A stretch of DNA of 20,305 nt, taken from the NCBI GenBank assembly GCA_033720695.1, contig JAWWCA010000038.1, positions 1 through 20,305 of the forward strand, read 5' to 3'. A program made the translations under genes and the position numbers. The notes under the pieces were generated by a model, which was not told where the DNA came from, made no database searches, and saw only the letters and a list, made by a program, of their open reading frames with translations. This document shows, piece after piece, positions 1 through 9,300 of this stretch (position 1 is its first letter; every line of letters starts with the position of its first letter). The stretch comes from DATGQT01 sp033720695. GTDB lineage: Bacteria > Bacteroidota > Rhodothermia > Rhodothermales > Rubricoccaceae.

Positions 1-500
1 CCCGACTCGGCGAGGGGCCCGAGGTTCTCGGCCAGGAACGACGCGCCCTCGCGCGGGCTCTCGTGCGCCCAGTCCCAGTGGCGGCGCTGGACGTGGTAGG
101 CCGCGTTCGGAAACGTCGTGACGAGGCGGCCGTCGCCGTCGCGGCGGGGCGACCCGCCGCAGTGGTCGAAGGTGAGGTGCGTCAACACCACCTCGGTCAC
201 GTCACCCGGGCCGACCCCGAGGGCGGCAAGCGACGGGAGCAGGTCGTGCTCCGAGCGGTCCACGGCGAAGATGCGTCCGAACTTCTCGTCGTACGTGTCG
301 CCGAGGCCGTCGTCGATGAGCACGGTGCGGCCGTGGCCCCGGAGGAGCAGGCACCGCATGGCGAGGGGGATGCGGTTCTGGTCGTCGGGCGGGATGCGCC
401 GGGCCCAGAGCGCCTTCGGAACGATGCCGAACATGGCCCCGCCGTCGAGGCCGAGGAGGCCGGCGTGGACGACGTCGAGGCGGTAGCCGCCGAGGTGCAT
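1..500 (-). CDS. MBL-fold metallo-hydrolase (C-terminal part beyond window)
   Basis: This is the N-terminal 166 residues of a metallo-beta-lactamase-fold hydrolase; the rest lies off the left edge. The start ATG (498-500) is preceded on its own strand by a C/T-rich leader. Family hallmarks are an early beta-rich segment with LLLRGHGRTVLIDDGLG (residues about 50-66), then the metal-site strand THLTFDHCGG with H108, D112 and H113. The canonical motif is HxHxDH, but the third position here is Thr110 rather than His, so one usual Zn1 ligand is missing. Downstream is the W-rich stretch (HVQRRHWDWAHESP) typical of lactonase-like family members. The gene lies 60 nt downstream of the LON-domain gene on the same strand and is probably co-transcribed with it. 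The substrate cannot be told from the sequence. The fold is assigned with good confidence; catalytic competence is uncertain. Confidence 0.85.
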   Translation of the reverse strand, partial: MHLGGYRLDVVHAGLLGLDGGAMFGIVPKALWARRIPPDDQNRIPLAMRCLLLRGHGRTVLIDDGLGDTYDEKFGRIFAVDRSEHDLLPSLAALGVGPGDVTEVVLTHLTFDHCGGSPRRDGDGRLVTTFPNAAYHVQRRHWDWAHESPREGASFLAENLGPLAES

Positions 501-560
501 GGTGGACGGGGGTGGAGGATGAGGGGCCGGCGTCGCGACCGCCCGGCCGCGGCCGGGCCG

Positions 561-1196
561 CTAGAGCTCGGGCCAGCCCGTGGCATGGCCGTCGCCCTGC
601 GAGAGCGCGCGGAGGCGCTTCGCCCGCGCCACGCGCTGGAGGAGGTCGCTGAAGTGCTGGATGAGGTAGGCGACGCGATCGTTCTCGCTCTGCATCTCGA
701 GGAGTTGCTGCTTCTGCTCGATCTCGAGGCCGGCGTTCTGCGCCACCACGAACGAGACCCACCGCGCCTGCTCGTAGACGGCCGGCCGGATCGTCTCGCC
801 GGCCATCTCCAGCAGCTTCATGTGCTGCGTGATCACGCGCTCGCGCGCAGACGCGTCCACTCGCTCCAGCCGCTCGGGCCCGAACGGCTCCACCTCGGCC
901 GAGAGGTAGACCCGGTCGCGGAAGATCTCGACGATGCGGAAGCGCTGCTCCCCGAGCGCCACGATGTCGAGCCGCCCGTCGTCGTAGTGGTTGAGCACGC
1001 GACGGATGCGCGCGGTGCAGCCGACCTCGGCGAGGGCCTCCTCCGAGACGTGGACGATCCCAAACGGGAGGTCGTCCTCTTGGCACACCCGCACCATCTC
1101 CCGATAGCGCGGCTCGAAGATGTGCAGGGGCACCGGCTCCCCGGGGTAGAGGACGATGCCGAGGGGGAAGATCGGAAGACGTTCCGGGAGGCCCAT
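561..1196 (-). CDS. Stand-alone LON substrate-binding-domain protein
   Basis: The 211-residue protein begins with the LON N-terminal (PF02190) signature: LPIFPLGIVLYPGEPVPLHI at residues about 6-25, then FEPRYREMV. It continues with the beta-rich LON barrel (FGIVHVSEEALAEVGCTARI; GRLDIVALGEQRFRI) and ends in a helical segment (about 150-200). No AAA+ ATPase or Ser-Lys protease domain follows, so this is the peptidase-less form widespread in bacteria, thought to bind peptides or unfolded protein; its role is otherwise unclear. I chose the ATG at 1194-1196 because homology starts right there, while the frame open to 1337 encodes low-complexity sequence through the intergenic region. GGAAG lies a few bases upstream of the ATG and could act as a ribosome site. 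The MBL gene follows 60 nt downstream, and the acetyl-CoA synthetase gene is divergent. Confidence 0.9.
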   Translation of the reverse strand: MGLPERLPIFPLGIVLYPGEPVPLHIFEPRYREMVRVCQEDDLPFGIVHVSEEALAEVGCTARIRRVLNHYDDGRLDIVALGEQRFRIVEIFRDRVYLSAEVEPFGPERLERVDASARERVITQHMKLLEMAGETIRPAVYEQARWVSFVVAQNAGLEIEQKQQLLEMQSENDRVAYLIQHFSDLLQRVARAKRLRALSQGDGHATGWPEL

Positions 1197-1279
1197 ATCA
1201 CTTCCATACCCTCCGGTCACGGGGAGGTTCTGTCTGTTTGGAGAGGCGCCCGCCACGGCTCGACTCTGCGTCTCGCTCC

Positions 1280-1287
1280 TATCTTCG
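1280..1287 (+). promoter_or_regulatory. Candidate TAnnTTTG-like promoter box upstream of acs
   Basis: TATCTTCG matches the Bacteroidota -7 consensus TAnnTTTG except for one base and sits 52 nt before the chosen ATG, in the 143-bp region divergent from the LON-domain gene. No properly spaced TTTG -33 element is visible. This is inference from motif and position only. Confidence 0.35.
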
Positions 1288-1339
1288 AACGCCGGCTCCC
1301 CCAGCCTCGCCCGCCCGCACCGCACCGCACCCCCCAACC

Positions 1340-3304
1340 ATGTCCCCTCCCTATCCCCCGCCCCAGGCCTTCCGCGCCGCTGCCCACCTCGGCTCCGAGG
1401 CCGACTACGACGCCCTCTACCGCCGGTCCATCGAGGACAACGAGGGGTTCTGGCGAGAGCAGGCCGAGCGGATCGACTGGTTCGAGCCCTTCGGTCGCGT
1501 GCGCGACGTCTCGTACGAGCCCAACGACGTCCACATCCGGTGGTACCTCGGCGGGAAGACGAACGCGTGCCACAACGCCGTCGACCGCCACGTCGCCAAC
1601 GGGCTGGGGGGCCGGACGGCCCTCATCGTCGAGCCCGACGAGCCCGGCGAGGACGCCCAGCACCTCAGCTACGCCGACGTCCACACGGCCGTGCAGCGCC
1701 TCGCGAGCACGCTCAAGGACCACGGCGTCCGGAAGGGGGACCGCGTGACGATTTACCTCCCGATGATCCCGGAGGCCGTCTTCACCATGCTCGCCTGCGC
1801 GCGCATCGGGGCCGTCTTCTCCGTCGTCTTCGCCGGCTTCAGCCCCGACGCCCTCGCCGACCGCATCCTCGACGGCGAGTCCGACCTCGTCGTCACGGCC
1901 GACGAGGGGCGGCGCGGCGGCAAGCGCGTGGCGCTGAAGGCGAACGTGGACGCCGCTGTGGCCCGCACCGAGGCGCAGGGCCAGACCGTCCGTCACGTCC
2001 TCGTCGTGCAGAACACCGGTGCCGAGGTGGATTGGATCGATGGCCGCGACGTGTGGCTGCACGACGCGCTCGGCCGGGCCGGCGCCGAGTGCCCGTGCGA
2101 GCCGATGGAGAGCGAGGACCCCCTCTTCATCCTCTACACCTCTGGCTCGACGGGCAAACCCAAGGGGGTCGTCCACACAACGGGGGGGTACTGCGTGTGG
2201 ACCAGCCTCACGCACCACTACGTCTTCGACCTCCACCCCGAGACCGATGTCTATTGGTGTGCTGCGGACATCGGGTGGATTACCGGGCACTCCTACATCG
2301 TCTTCGGGCCGATGATCAACGGCGCCACGCAGGTGCTCTACGAGGGCGTCCCCACCTACCCCGACGCCAGCCGCATCTGGCAGGTCGCGGACCGCCACGG
2401 CGTCACGATCCTCTACACCGCGCCGACGGCCATCCGCGCGCTCATGGCCCTGGGCGACGGCTTCGTGACCCGGACGGACCGCTCGACCCTCCGCCTCCTC
2501 GGGACCGTCGGCGAGCCGATCAACCCGGAGGCGTGGCGGTGGTACCACGAGGTCGTCGGCGGCGGGCGCTGCCCCATCGTCGACACGTGGTGGCAGACCG
2601 AGACGGGCGGCATCATGATCGTCGGCCTCCCCGGTGCGGTCGCACAGAAGCCGGGGGCGGCCGGGAAGCCGTTCTTCGGCATCCAGCCCGAGGTGCTCGA
2701 CGCGGCCGGCGCGGTCCAGCACGGCGCGGCCGAGGGCGTCCTGGCGATCGCCGACGCGTGGCCCGGCCAAGCGCGGACGGTCTACCAGAACCACTGGCGG
2801 TTCGTCAACGCCTACTTCAAGCAGTTCGAGGGCTACTACTTCACCGGCGACGGCTGCCGCCGCGACGCCGACGGCTACTACTGGATCACGGGCCGCGTGG
2901 ACGACGTGATCAACGTGAGCGGTCACCGGCTGGGAACGGCCGAGGTCGAGAGCGCGCTCGTGCTCCACGACGCCGTGGCCGAGGCCGCGGTCGTCGGCTA
3001 CCCCCACCCCCTCAAGGGCCAGGGGATCTACGCCTACGTCACGCTCGGGGCGGGCCACGAGCCGAGCGACCCGCTGCGGGACGAGTTGGTGCAGCAGGTC
3101 CGCGTGCACATCGGGCCCATCGCCAAGCCGGACTTCATCCAGTTCGCCCCCGGCCTGCCGAAGACCCGCTCCGGCAAGATCATGCGCCGCATCCTGCGCA
3201 AGATCGCCGAGGACGATCCCAGCAACCTCGGCGACACCTCGACGCTGGCCGACCCTTCGGTCGTGGATGCCCTGATCGAGGAGCGGCAGAACCGGCCCGC
3301 CTGA
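1340..3304 (+). CDS. acsA: Acetyl-CoA synthetase (AMP-forming)
   Basis: The 654-residue protein has the usual length of Acs. It converts acetate, ATP and CoA to acetyl-CoA via acetyl-AMP in the cytoplasm. All core motifs of the ANL superfamily are present: the N-terminal ACS segment (WYLGGKTNACHNAVDRH), the P-loop-like YTSGSTGKPKGVVHT (about 266-280), TWWQTETGG (416-424), whose Trp limits the pocket to acetate, the hinge region GRVDDVINVSGHRLG (about 517-531), and PKTRSGKIMRRILRKI near the C-terminus. K613 of SGK is the catalytic lysine that is reversibly acetylated in characterised Acs enzymes. The ATG at 1340 follows a C-rich leader; an upstream extension to 1238 encodes Pro/Ala-rich sequence without similarity to Acs and is not used. 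The symporter gene begins 73 nt downstream, which suggests linked acetate uptake and activation. Confidence 0.97.
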   Translation: MSPPYPPPQAFRAAAHLGSEADYDALYRRSIEDNEGFWREQAERIDWFEPFGRVRDVSYEPNDVHIRWYLGGKTNACHNAVDRHVANGLGGRTALIVEPDEPGEDAQHLSYADVHTAVQRLASTLKDHGVRKGDRVTIYLPMIPEAVFTMLACARIGAVFSVVFAGFSPDALADRILDGESDLVVTADEGRRGGKRVALKANVDAAVARTEAQGQTVRHVLVVQNTGAEVDWIDGRDVWLHDALGRAGAECPCEPMESEDPLFILYTSGSTGKPKGVVHTTGGYCVWTSLTHHYVFDLHPETDVYWCAADIGWITGHSYIVFGPMINGATQVLYEGVPTYPDASRIWQVADRHGVTILYTAPTAIRALMALGDGFVTRTDRSTLRLLGTVGEPINPEAWRWYHEVVGGGRCPIVDTWWQTETGGIMIVGLPGAVAQKPGAAGKPFFGIQPEVLDAAGAVQHGAAEGVLAIADAWPGQARTVYQNHWRFVNAYFKQFEGYYFTGDGCRRDADGYYWITGRVDDVINVSGHRLGTAEVESALVLHDAVAEAAVVGYPHPLKGQGIYAYVTLGAGHEPSDPLRDELVQQVRVHIGPIAKPDFIQFAPGLPKTRSGKIMRRILRKIAEDDPSNLGDTSTLADPSVVDALIEERQNRPA

Positions 3305-3321
3305 GCCCGGCTCGCGGCGCG

Positions 3322-3329
3322 TACCTTCC
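3322..3329 (+). promoter_or_regulatory. Candidate promoter box upstream of the symporter
   Basis: TACCTTCC resembles the Bacteroidota TAnnTTTG element (two deviations) and lies 48 nt before the symporter ATG, a position like that of the box before acs. The box is followed by a run of C residues and a pyrimidine-rich leader. If real, the symporter has its own promoter besides read-through from acs. Motif-based inference only. Confidence 0.3.
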
Positions 3330-3377
3330 CCCCCCGTCTGCGACGTCTGGGGCCGTCCCCTCCACCCCTCCACCGTC

Positions 3378-4913
3378 ATGCACTTCCTCGACTGGGTCGT
3401 CCTCGGCCTGTACGTCGCCGCCATCGTCGGCATCGGGTTCTGGGCCAACCGGCGGCAGACGGACACCGAGGCGTACTTCGTGGGCAACCGCGGGATGCCG
3501 TGGTGGGCGGCGGGGCTCTCGATCATCGCCACCTCGTTCTCGGCCGCGAGCATCCTGGGCGTCCCGGGCTACGCCTACTCCGACGACCTGTGGTACCTCC
3601 AGTACTCGCTGGGGGACGTCCTCGCGGCCGTGGTCGTGGCCGCCCTCTTCATCCCGTTCTTCCACCGCGTCAAGGGGCTCACGACGGCCTACGAGTACCT
3701 CGAAGCCCGGTTCGATCTCAAGAGCCGGCTGCTCGGCTCCTCGCTCTTCAGCCTGACCGTGCTGCTACGCGCGGGGACCCTCCTCTACGGCGCCGCCCTG
3801 CTCTTCTCCGCCGTCGTCCCCACGGACCTCGTCCCCGGCCTCGACGGCGTCGAGGAGGCCGTGGTCCTTTTCGGCGTCATCGCCATCGTCTACACCGTGC
3901 TGGGGGGGATCTCGGCGGTGATCTGGACCGACGTCATCCAGTTCTCGATCATGAGCGTGGGCATCGTCGCCTCGATGGCCGTCGTGGTGGTGGGGACGCC
4001 GGGCGGATGGGAGGCCGCCTTCGCCGAGGCCTCCGGGTTGGGCAAGCTCGACGTCGTCCACACCGCCGAGCCGATGGCCGGGAAGGGGCTGCTCACGGCG
4101 GTCTTTGGGTACGGCCTGCTCGCGCTCTCGCTCTTCGGGACGAACCAGCAGCCGGTGCAGCGATACATGACCGTGCGGGACCCGCGCGAGGCGCAGCGCG
4201 CCCTCATCCTGGGCGTGAGCGCGGGCGTGGTCGGCGTCGCGCTCTCCCTCCTCCTCGGCGTCTTCCTCTTCCTCTTCTACGCCGAGTACCCCGCCCTCCT
4301 CCCCGAGGGGCTCACGGCCGACCAGGTGATGCCGCACTTCGTGAACACCCAGGTGCCGCCCCTCCTCACCGGCGCCCTCGTCGCCGCCGTGTTCGCCGCG
4401 GCGATGTCGAGCCTCGACTCGGCGCTCAACTCGCTGGCCGCGGCGCTGACGGTGGACTTCCTCGCGCGGTTCAAGCCGGACGTCCCCGAGCCGTCGCGGC
4501 TCCGCTTCGCGAAGGTCGTCGTGGTCACGGCTGGCCTCGTCGGCATCGGGGTCGGCATCTACGCCTCGCGGACGGGCGCGCCGCTGATCGATCTCATCCT
4601 CGCGTTCATGGGCTACTTCGCGGGCGGGCTGCTCGGGCTGTTCCTCCTCGGCATGCTGACGCGGCGGGCCAACGGACACGGCGCCTTCACCGGCGCCATC
4701 GTCGGCACGCTCGTCGTGCTCATGGTGACCGAGAACGACTTCGGCCTGCCGCCGCTCCACGACTGGCTCGGCTTCGCCCCCGTCCCCTTCATCTGGTCCA
4801 CGGCCATCGGACTCGCGGTCACGCTCGTGGTCGGGTACCTCATCTCACTCGCCGGCCCCCGGGTGCCCCCGGAGCGGTTGGAGACCACCACCGCACGGTG
4901 GACGGTGGCGTAG
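3378..4913 (+). CDS. Sodium:solute symporter (SLC5/SSS family), probably monocarboxylate
   Basis: The 511-residue integral membrane protein has about 13 hydrophobic helices. SSS-family landmarks are the N-terminal FLDWVVLGLYVAAIVGIGFW and YFVGNRGMPWWAAGLSIIAT, with the unwound TM1 Na+/substrate region (ATSFSAASILGVPGYAY, about 50-66), the loop after TM2-3 (VKGLTTAYEYLEARFD), the conserved TM5-6 segment (YTVLGGISAVIWTDVIQF), and AAMSSLDSALNSLAA (about 340-354), which carries the Na2-site serines. The C-terminal GLLGLFLLGMLTRRANGHGA is also typical. The TM3-6 region resembles the monocarboxylate/vitamin branch of SLC5. With the neighbouring Acs this suggests Na+-driven uptake of acetate or a related short-chain acid; the substrate is inferred from context and not shown by the sequence. 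The next gene starts 37 nt after the stop. Confidence 0.9.
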   Translation: MHFLDWVVLGLYVAAIVGIGFWANRRQTDTEAYFVGNRGMPWWAAGLSIIATSFSAASILGVPGYAYSDDLWYLQYSLGDVLAAVVVAALFIPFFHRVKGLTTAYEYLEARFDLKSRLLGSSLFSLTVLLRAGTLLYGAALLFSAVVPTDLVPGLDGVEEAVVLFGVIAIVYTVLGGISAVIWTDVIQFSIMSVGIVASMAVVVVGTPGGWEAAFAEASGLGKLDVVHTAEPMAGKGLLTAVFGYGLLALSLFGTNQQPVQRYMTVRDPREAQRALILGVSAGVVGVALSLLLGVFLFLFYAEYPALLPEGLTADQVMPHFVNTQVPPLLTGALVAAVFAAAMSSLDSALNSLAAALTVDFLARFKPDVPEPSRLRFAKVVVVTAGLVGIGVGIYASRTGAPLIDLILAFMGYFAGGLLGLFLLGMLTRRANGHGAFTGAIVGTLVVLMVTENDFGLPPLHDWLGFAPVPFIWSTAIGLAVTLVVGYLISLAGPRVPPERLETTTARWTVA

Positions 4914-4950
4914 CCGCCCTCTCGCCCTCACGCTCGTTCTCTGGCGCGCC

Positions 4951-6306
4951 ATGCCTCAGCCCTTGCGCCGCTCCCTCCTCGCCTTCCTCCTCGCCCTCTG
5001 CGGCTCGGCAGCCTCAGCCCCGGCGGCTGCGCAGTCGGGGTGGCCGTTCGGCTCGTCGGACGACCCGCTGGAAGGGCCGGTCGCGTCGTTCGTCCGGAGC
5101 GGCGGGTACGCCGCCGCCTACGCTGCCCCCACCTTCGTCGGCGCGAGTTGGCGCGCGGGAGTCGCCTTCGAGGGCGCGGTCCACCGGGGCCGCTTCGCCG
5201 CAGGCCTCGGCGGCACGCTCCACTCAGGCGACGGCGGGCTCTACGACGCCGAGGCCGACGAGCCCTACGACCTCGCCCGGCTTCTCCGCTACGCCCGCTA
5301 CGACACCCCCGCGCTCTATGCGCGGGTCGGGCCGCCCACGACCGTCACCCTCGGCCAGGGCCTCCTCGTCCGCGACTTCCGCACCACGGCGGCGTGGGAC
5401 GAGCGGACGATCGGGGCGGAGGTGCGGGTGCGGAGCCCGGCCGTCGAGGTCGCCGCGTTCACCGGCGACGTGCGCGGCGGCGGCGTGGTGGGGGCGCATG
5501 TCGAAGCCGCCCCGGCCGCGGCGGCCGCGTCGCCGGCCCTCCGGTCGTTCCGGCTCGGCCTCGGCGCGGTCCACGACCTCGGCGGAGGCGACCTCGCGCC
5601 GACGGGGGTCGAGGCGTCGGCGCGGCTGGAGGTCCTGCGCAGGATCGGCCTCGGGCTCTCCCCGTGGGTCTCGTACGCCGAGTACCTCGACTTCGGTCGA
5701 GGGGTCGGCGTCGGCGCCGACCTGGGATCGGCGGAGGTGCTTGGAACGGCCCGGGCACGCCTCCGCCTCGGCCTCTTCTTCAGCGACGCCGGCTTCTCTC
5801 CAGGCTACGTCGGCCCGTTCTACCAGGTCTCGAACTCCAGGGACCGCATCGTCACCGCCGAATCGTTCTTCGAAGGCGACGGCCCGCTCGCCTTCGCAGG
5901 GGTCCCGCTCGGCGACGTCGAGGGGGGGGTCGACGTGCTGACGGAGTTCGACGTGGCGGTGTCCCGAGCGGTCTCGCTGTTCTATCACTTCCGCCGTCAC
6001 TACGGCGATCAGCGCCTGAGCGACTTCTCCTTCCGGCTCGCCCTCCGCCCCGGCTTCGCCGAGGGCTTCGGCGTTGCCGTCGCCGTCGAGCGGCAGGGGC
6101 TCGGCAGCTTCTTCAGCCTCCTCGACGACCTCCAGAACCAGAACACCCTCGTCCTCGACATCGACTACCCGCTCGCCGGGGCGGCCCACCTCTCGATCCG
6201 CTCTCGCTACGGCTACACCCGCCTCGAGGGCGCTGCCGACGGGTCCGGGCGGTTCCTGGTCCAGCGCCGGTTCGAGCCATTCGTGGGGCTCCGCTACCGC
6301 TTCTGA
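4951..6306 (+). CDS. Putative outer-membrane beta-barrel protein
   Basis: This 451-residue protein of unrecognised family has a clear Sec signal peptide (RRSLLAFLLALCGSAASAPAAAQ, cleavage after AAAQ or AAA). The mature part is made of alternating hydrophobic/polar beta-strand-like stretches rich in Gly, Tyr, Arg and acidic residues. It ends in FEPFVGLRYRF, i.e. a C-terminal Phe with an aromatic-alternating strand like the beta-signal read by the BAM machinery. These features suggest an outer-membrane barrel of about 14-18 strands, but no substrate or partner can be named. It follows the symporter by 37 nt and may be the last gene of the acs unit, possibly giving outer-membrane passage for the same solute; this is inference. 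Its last 13 bases overlap the convergent sensor kinase gene. An 8-G run occurs at 5922-5929. Confidence 0.8.
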   Translation: MPQPLRRSLLAFLLALCGSAASAPAAAQSGWPFGSSDDPLEGPVASFVRSGGYAAAYAAPTFVGASWRAGVAFEGAVHRGRFAAGLGGTLHSGDGGLYDAEADEPYDLARLLRYARYDTPALYARVGPPTTVTLGQGLLVRDFRTTAAWDERTIGAEVRVRSPAVEVAAFTGDVRGGGVVGAHVEAAPAAAAASPALRSFRLGLGAVHDLGGGDLAPTGVEASARLEVLRRIGLGLSPWVSYAEYLDFGRGVGVGADLGSAEVLGTARARLRLGLFFSDAGFSPGYVGPFYQVSNSRDRIVTAESFFEGDGPLAFAGVPLGDVEGGVDVLTEFDVAVSRAVSLFYHFRRHYGDQRLSDFSFRLALRPGFAEGFGVAVAVERQGLGSFFSLLDDLQNQNTLVLDIDYPLAGAAHLSIRSRYGYTRLEGAADGSGRFLVQRRFEPFVGLRYRF

Positions 6307-9300
6307 AGCGAGGATGCAACCGGGCCGTTCACCCGCGTGAGGAGGGCTTCGAGGAGGTGGAGCAGCTGACCCGGATCGATCGGCAGGGCCAGCACGTGAT
6401 CAGGCGGGACGTCGCAGGCGGCGTCGCCGAGGAGGATCACGGGGGTGTGAGCGTATCCGGGGAGCGCCCGGATCTCTCCGACGACCGCGCATCCGTCCTC
6501 CGATCTGTGATCCTGGTGCTCGACGAGGACGGCGTCGAAGGGGACGGCCCGGGCCTCTCGGACGGCGGCCGCCGCATCCTCGGCGAGGACGAGGCCGCCG
6601 CCGTCTCCGAGGATCGCCTCCAAGCCCTGCCGGACCGCCTCCGACTCGGCCAACGCGAGGACGCGCGCGCCGTCCAGCACCGTGGGGCTGCTCGCCCGTC
6701 GGACGTGAGCGGCGCCGTCGCCCCCCGATGGCAGGCGTGGCAGCACCACCTCGAAGGTGGTCCCCTCCCCAAGCCGACTCTCGACGTTGATTCGCCCACC
6801 GAGCAGCTCCACGACCCGCCGCACGATCGTCAGGCCGAGGCCAGTGCCCTCGTGGGAGCGACCATACCCCGTCGAGGCCTGCTTGAAGGCATCGAAGAGG
6901 TGCGGGAGGAACTCCTCCTCCATCCCGATCCCGGTGTCGCGGATGACGAGGCGGACCGCCTCCTCGTCGCCATCGAGGAGCACGGTGACGCCGCCCTGAT
7001 CGGTGAACTTGAGCGCGTTCGAGACGAGGTTGATGAGGATGCGCTCGAGGGCGTACCGGTCGGTGACGAAGGGGACGGCGAGCCCCTCGGGCATCAGGCG
7101 GAGGTAGAGGCCTCGCTCCTCGGCCAGCGGTCGGAGCATGTCGAGCACGTCGCCGGCCACCTCGGCGGCGTCGAGTGCGGCAGGCCGGAGTTCGAGGAGG
7201 TTGGCCTGGAGCTTCGCCATGTCGAGCAGCCCGTTGACGGTGTCGAGGAGCCGCTGCCCGTTGCGGTGGATGGCGCTCGCGAGCTCGCGCTGCTCATCGG
7301 TCCCCTCCTCCTCGAGCACGGCCGAGAAGCCGAGGATGGCCGTGAGGGGCGTGCGCAGCTCGTGGCTGGTGTTGGCGAGGAGGTCGTCCTTGAGCTTGTC
7401 TGCGCGTCGGAGCCGCTCGTTGGTGTCGGCGAGGCGCACGTTCATCCGGTCGAGCCGCTGGTTGACCATCCGCTGCTCTTCGAGGTCGCGCCGGTGCGCC
7501 TGGAGGCGCCACGCGCTGAACCCCCAGAGCACCCCTCCGAAGGCGAGCACGTAGAACGCGTAGGCCCACCACGTCCGGTACCACGGCGGGCGCACCTCGA
7601 AGGCGAAGACGGCCTCCTCGCTGAGGACGCCCTGCGCGTTGCGGGCCCGGACCCGGAACTGATAGCGGCGATGCTCGGGGAGGTTCGTGAACTCGGTGTG
7701 GTCCTCGTGCGACCACGCCGACCACGACTCGTCGAACCCCTCGAGGCGATACTGGAAGGTGGTGCCCGCCGGGTAGTTGTATGCGGGCGCGGCATACTCG
7801 AAGCGGAGACCGTTCCGCTCATACGGGAGAACGAGAAAGTCGCCGTCGGTCTGCTGAGCCACGAGATGGCCGTCGCCAAAGGCCCCGCCGAACAGGAGGT
7901 CGGACGGGCGGCCGCGGACGGCACGGATCTGGGCCGAGTAGGGGACCTCGTACCCCTTTTCGATGCGCGGGTCATAGCGCAACAGTCCCCCCTCTCCGCC
8001 CATCCACACGGTGCCATCGGGCTCCTCGTAGATGGCGTGGATCCCCGTGGTGCGAAGGCGGAGCACCGCCGGTGTGGCGTCCGTGTACCCCCCCGTGCCA
8101 TCGGGCATGAGGAGCGTGAGCGTGTCGTCGCCGTAGACCCAGACGCCGCCTCCCGACCCTTCGGTGTAAGCGTTCAGCTCACGGTCTCCCAGGGCCTCGT
8201 CGAACGACGCGATCTTCCGGAACGAGGGGCGTCCCCCCTCCCGAATCCGATACACGCCTTCGAGCGAGCTCACAGCGATCCGCCCGTGGAGGATGCGGAG
8301 GCCGAGGATCCCGCCTGGGAGTCCGTCTCGCTCCCCGAAGGCCTCGACCTCGGGCTCGGAGGGTGCCTCGGGGTTCCACGTCAGTCGCTCCAGCCCGCCC
8401 AGGAGAGGGGCAACCCAGAGCTTCCCGTCGGGCGTCTCCTCCATCGACCGAATCTCCCCGAGGCCCTCGACCGTGAAGCGCTCGACCCACCGACCCCCCT
8501 CGCGCTCCATCACTGCCAGCCCGTCCTTGAGCCCGACGTAGAGGCGGCTGGGATCCGACGGGGAGCGGTACAGCGCGAACGCCTTCTCCGAGCGGAGCAC
8601 CCGCTCGCCGTCAGGGGTCAGGAGGTAGACGCCGTCGTTCGTCGCGACGAGCAGGCCGAGCGGGTCAGAGAGCACGGCCCACACCTGCTCCGAGACCCCA
8701 GTGATTTGCTCGAAGCGGGCGTACCGGGGCTGCCCGGCATCCCCGACGCCCGCGGCCCCGGGCAGCAGGCGGTAGAGGCCCGTGGATGTCCCAGCATACA
8801 GCACCCCGTCGTGTCGCACGAGGTCGTAGACGTTCCCTTCCAGGCCGTGGACGAGGTCGAAGCGCGTCAGCGGCGTGAGGATGTCGACGCGGCGGACCCC
8901 GTCGTTGAGGGCAAGCCAGAGCCCCTCCTGACGATCGAGCGTGGCGTTCAGGACGAGGTCGTCGGCCGCAATCCCAGCGTCGTCCCTGTAGATGCGAACG
9001 AGCTCCCCGTCGGGGCTGAGCAGCAACACCCCTCCGCCGAAGCTGGTGACGAGATAGAGCCCCTCGGCCCGGCCCTCGGCCTCTCCTAGGACCGTGGCGT
9101 TGTACGGTCTGTAGGTACGGAGGTACGGGTCAGCCTGCGTCGCGAACGACCGAGCCCCGCGCTCACTGAGGACGAAGAACCCCTGGGTCCGTGTACCTAC
9201 CAAGAGGCCCTCGGAGTGGGGCAGCACGGCGTAAACCGACTCCCACGCGAACGACTCTCCTCCAGGCACGAGCTTCAGCTCATCCCCCTCCACCCGCATC

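Noticed and set aside
63..1748. 561-codon plus-strand frame antisense to the MBL and LON-domain genes
   Set aside because: No domain signature; the minus-strand genes carry recognisable family motifs over the same DNA.
1217..3553. 778-codon minus-strand frame antisense to acs
   Set aside because: Val/Asp/His-rich mirror of the acs codons with no family features.
5922..5929. 8-G run in the barrel gene as a phase-variation tract
   Set aside because: Runs of 7-8 G or C also occur in acs, the symporter and spacers, so this length is expected by chance at this GC content.
5040..9089. Very long open frame (1349 codons) on the plus strand, spanning the barrel and kinase genes
   Set aside because: It is an Arg/Pro/Gly-rich shadow frame of GC-rich coding DNA; the barrel (plus, other frame) and kinase (minus) have clear domains and explain the region.
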